Shown here: one piece after another, positions 62,537 to 64,000 of the stretch
How positions within the stretch are numbered: position 1 is the first letter of the stretch
Layout: each line of letters begins with the position of its first letter
Source: UBA6522 sp965205045
GTDB lineage: Bacteria; Pseudomonadota; Gammaproteobacteria; Steroidobacterales; Rariloculaceae
Length of the DNA: 64,000 bases
NCBI GenBank assembly: GCA_965205045.1
Contig: OZ242031.1
Coordinates: 2,232,001-2,296,000 of the forward strand
Direction: 5' to 3'
Translations under genes and position numbers: made by a program
The notes under the pieces: model-generated
What the model was told of the DNA's origin: nothing
What the model saw: the letters and a program-made list of their open reading frames with translations, nothing else
Databases searched by the model: none

Positions 62537-63952
62537 TCAGACGGGATGCCGAACGCGCGTCACGCGAAACTTGAAGTTTTTCGCCGGGCTGAGCTTGGGG
62601 AACGGGTTCAGCTTCAGCTTGTAGTTCTTCGGGACCAGCTCGAGCTCCAGGTGACGCGCGATCAGCAACATGTTCAGGGCCATCTGCAGTTCGGTCCAGC
62701 GCCGTCCTCCGCAGATGTGCGTGCCTGTTCCGAACGGCGCGTAGGCGCCCGCCTGTCTGTGTTCGTTTCGTGGCGGCGCGTACCGCTCGATGTCGAACTT
62801 GTCCGGGTCCTTGTAATGCTTCTCCATGAAGTGAGGCGCCGTAAACGCGATCAGTACCGAACTGTAGGGCGGAACTTCGAGACCATCGACTTCGAACGAG
62901 TTCATCGCGGTACGCCGGTGTACCGGTATCACCGGATGCAGCCGCAGCACTTCCATGGCGAATCGATGGGTAACGTCGATCGCCTCCGGCGTGAGGTCCT
63001 TCGCGGTCGGGTCGCCGTCCGCAAAGAGCGCATCGGCTTCGGCAACGATTTTCTCGTGCAGATCCGGATTCGCCAGCATCTCGTAGATGGCGAATGCCAC
63101 CTCGCTGCCGGTGTAATGGCCCGCGATGATGGGTGCGATGAAGGCAAACCCCAGGTCCGTTTCGGGCAGGAACTGCGGGTCGGAGTAGTGCAGATCCATC
63201 AGATCGTCCACAAGATCGCGACGCTTGCCCTCGCGTTGCGCAGGCGTGTGCGCGGCGTGGATCTGGGCGTATAGGTTGAGGATATTCGCCTTGTATCGCT
63301 TCATTCGCGGCGTACGGAGCAGAAATTTCGGCACCAGGCCGAACACGTGAACCATCAGCGCCCGATACTCGAACGCGAGCAGATCGTCGAGCACCTTCGT
63401 CGCTTCCATGCTGACGCTGAGATGCGAGATCTGATCGCCGATCAATCGCTGGCACGCGGTCTCTCCGGCCATCGTCTGGCCGACGCCCCAGCCGGCGAAC
63501 GAGCGCCTGGCGAGACGGAAAAGATCATCCATGCGGTCCTCGACCACGGCGCGGGAGTTCCCCGCTCGGACGGCCCTGCGCATGCGGAAGTGATCCGCTC
63601 CGTCCATGCTGGCGATGGACCGGGCCGTACCCCATTCCTGCTGAAAGGCTTCGAGATAATCCCGCGTTCGCAGCAGCAGCCGGCCCTTGCGCCCCACCCA
63701 TCGGTTCAGTTCGGCGCTGGCGAGAACCACGATACTGTTGTCGCCCGGCGCATCGATTCGGTAGACCGGTCCCAGTTCCTCGCTCACTTCGGCAAAGAAC
63801 TTGGGAAGATTGCCCGACCGCATCGTGCGCGACTTGAGCATGTCCAGCACGCTGATCGATGGCATCTTTCGCCTGCGAACCGTGCGATAGGCTTCCGGCG
63901 GACGATACGAACTGGCTACCGCGGCCCCGATGGTCCGCCCGATGAGGTCCAT
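62537..63952 (-). CDS. Cytochrome P450
   Basis: A soluble P450 of up to 471 residues. The haem-binding loop is FGTGTHICGGRRW (FxxGxHxCxG), the ExxR motif is EVLRLHP, and the oxygen-binding I-helix is IIAGHYTGSEVAF, where the usual (A/G)Gx(D/E)T is GHYTGSE, with Gly-Ser replacing the Asp/Glu-Thr pair. ATG at 63952 is the first start, but the frame is open to the right edge of the window (EEFEVAEKRIELLSG), so the N-terminus could be further upstream or at MPSISVLDML. Substrate unknown; redox partners not in the window. Confidence 0.88.
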   Translation of the reverse strand: MDLIGRTIGAAVASSYRPPEAYRTVRRRKMPSISVLDMLKSRTMRSGNLPKFFAEVSEELGPVYRIDAPGDNSIVVLASAELNRWVGRKGRLLLRTRDYLEAFQQEWGTARSIASMDGADHFRMRRAVRAGNSRAVVEDRMDDLFRLARRSFAGWGVGQTMAGETACQRLIGDQISHLSVSMEATKVLDDLLAFEYRALMVHVFGLVPKFLLRTPRMKRYKANILNLYAQIHAAHTPAQREGKRRDLVDDLMDLHYSDPQFLPETDLGFAFIAPIIAGHYTGSEVAFAIYEMLANPDLHEKIVAEADALFADGDPTAKDLTPEAIDVTHRFAMEVLRLHPVIPVHRRTAMNSFEVDGLEVPPYSSVLIAFTAPHFMEKHYKDPDKFDIERYAPPRNEHRQAGAYAPFGTGTHICGGRRWTELQMALNMLLIARHLELELVPKNYKLKLNPFPKLSPAKNFKFRVTRVRHPV

Positions 63953-64000
63953 CCCGCTGAGCAGTTCGATCCGCTTTTCGGCGACTTCGAACTCTTCCGG

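Noticed and set aside
1..64000. CRISPR arrays, tRNA and rRNA genes
   Set aside because: No regularly spaced repeat array, no cloverleaf with a CCA-type end and no rRNA core sequence was noticed in reading either strand; a covariance-model scan was not possible.

Overview
The window reads as a GC-rich chromosome from a Proteobacterium, most likely a free-living or host-associated (marine-type) gammaproteobacterium. The basis is TatABC, Dtd, azurin, an A-type cytochrome c oxidase, TrkH, a TRAP transporter, a TonB-dependent receptor, LysR regulation and PPK2. No rRNA, tRNA or universal marker gene was seen, so taxonomy is only inferred.

Layout. (1) 1-7336 is an accessory island whose first 3.6 kb is visibly AT-richer. 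It holds a two-domain-type ATPase/histidine-kinase-like protein (5' end outside the window), a receiver-like protein, an unknown 202-aa protein, and three DNA methyltransferases of three different classes with no recognisable restriction nuclease. (2) 7406-8305 holds wrecked fragments of a POT transporter and a flavin monooxygenase. (3) 8311-24664 is a catabolic cluster that looks built for an aromatic or related ring compound: outer-membrane receptor, two MFS carriers, flavin hydroxylase, two extradiol-type VOC dioxygenases, three FAH-family hydrolases, an ACMSD-type amidohydrolase, a BKACE enzyme, a cyclase-family hydrolase, a metallo-beta-lactamase-fold hydrolase and a LysR regulator. (4) 24872-34182 holds a POT transporter and the tat locus. 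Here tatA is split from tatBC by about 5.6 kb of cargo: a HEPN pair, an HTH protein, an M20 peptidase, a DUF6152-like protein and a Fic protein with its own operator array. (5) 34415-40245 is azurin plus a caa3-like oxidase operon. (6) 40270-46720 is a gene graveyard (fragments of an NhaC antiporter, a Bcr/CflA transporter and a transposase, and a gene broken by a stop codon) around intact ppk2 and a cinA-like gene. (7) 46720-54619 is a type I restriction-modification operon under a WYL (BrxR/CapW-like) regulator with a 16-bp palindrome upstream. (8) 55037-64000 returns to core-like genes: DUF3999, a damaged DUF2339 gene, TRAP DctQM, a TPR protein, trkH and a cytochrome P450.

Best candidates for something undescribed are the kinase/receiver/unknown-protein module beside three methyltransferases (1-7336), the HEPN pair inside the tat locus (27964-29041), the Fic protein lacking the catalytic His with its five-site operator (31718-33230), and the unassigned ring-cleavage pathway (8311-24664). 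All functional statements come from reading motifs by eye; no database search was run.
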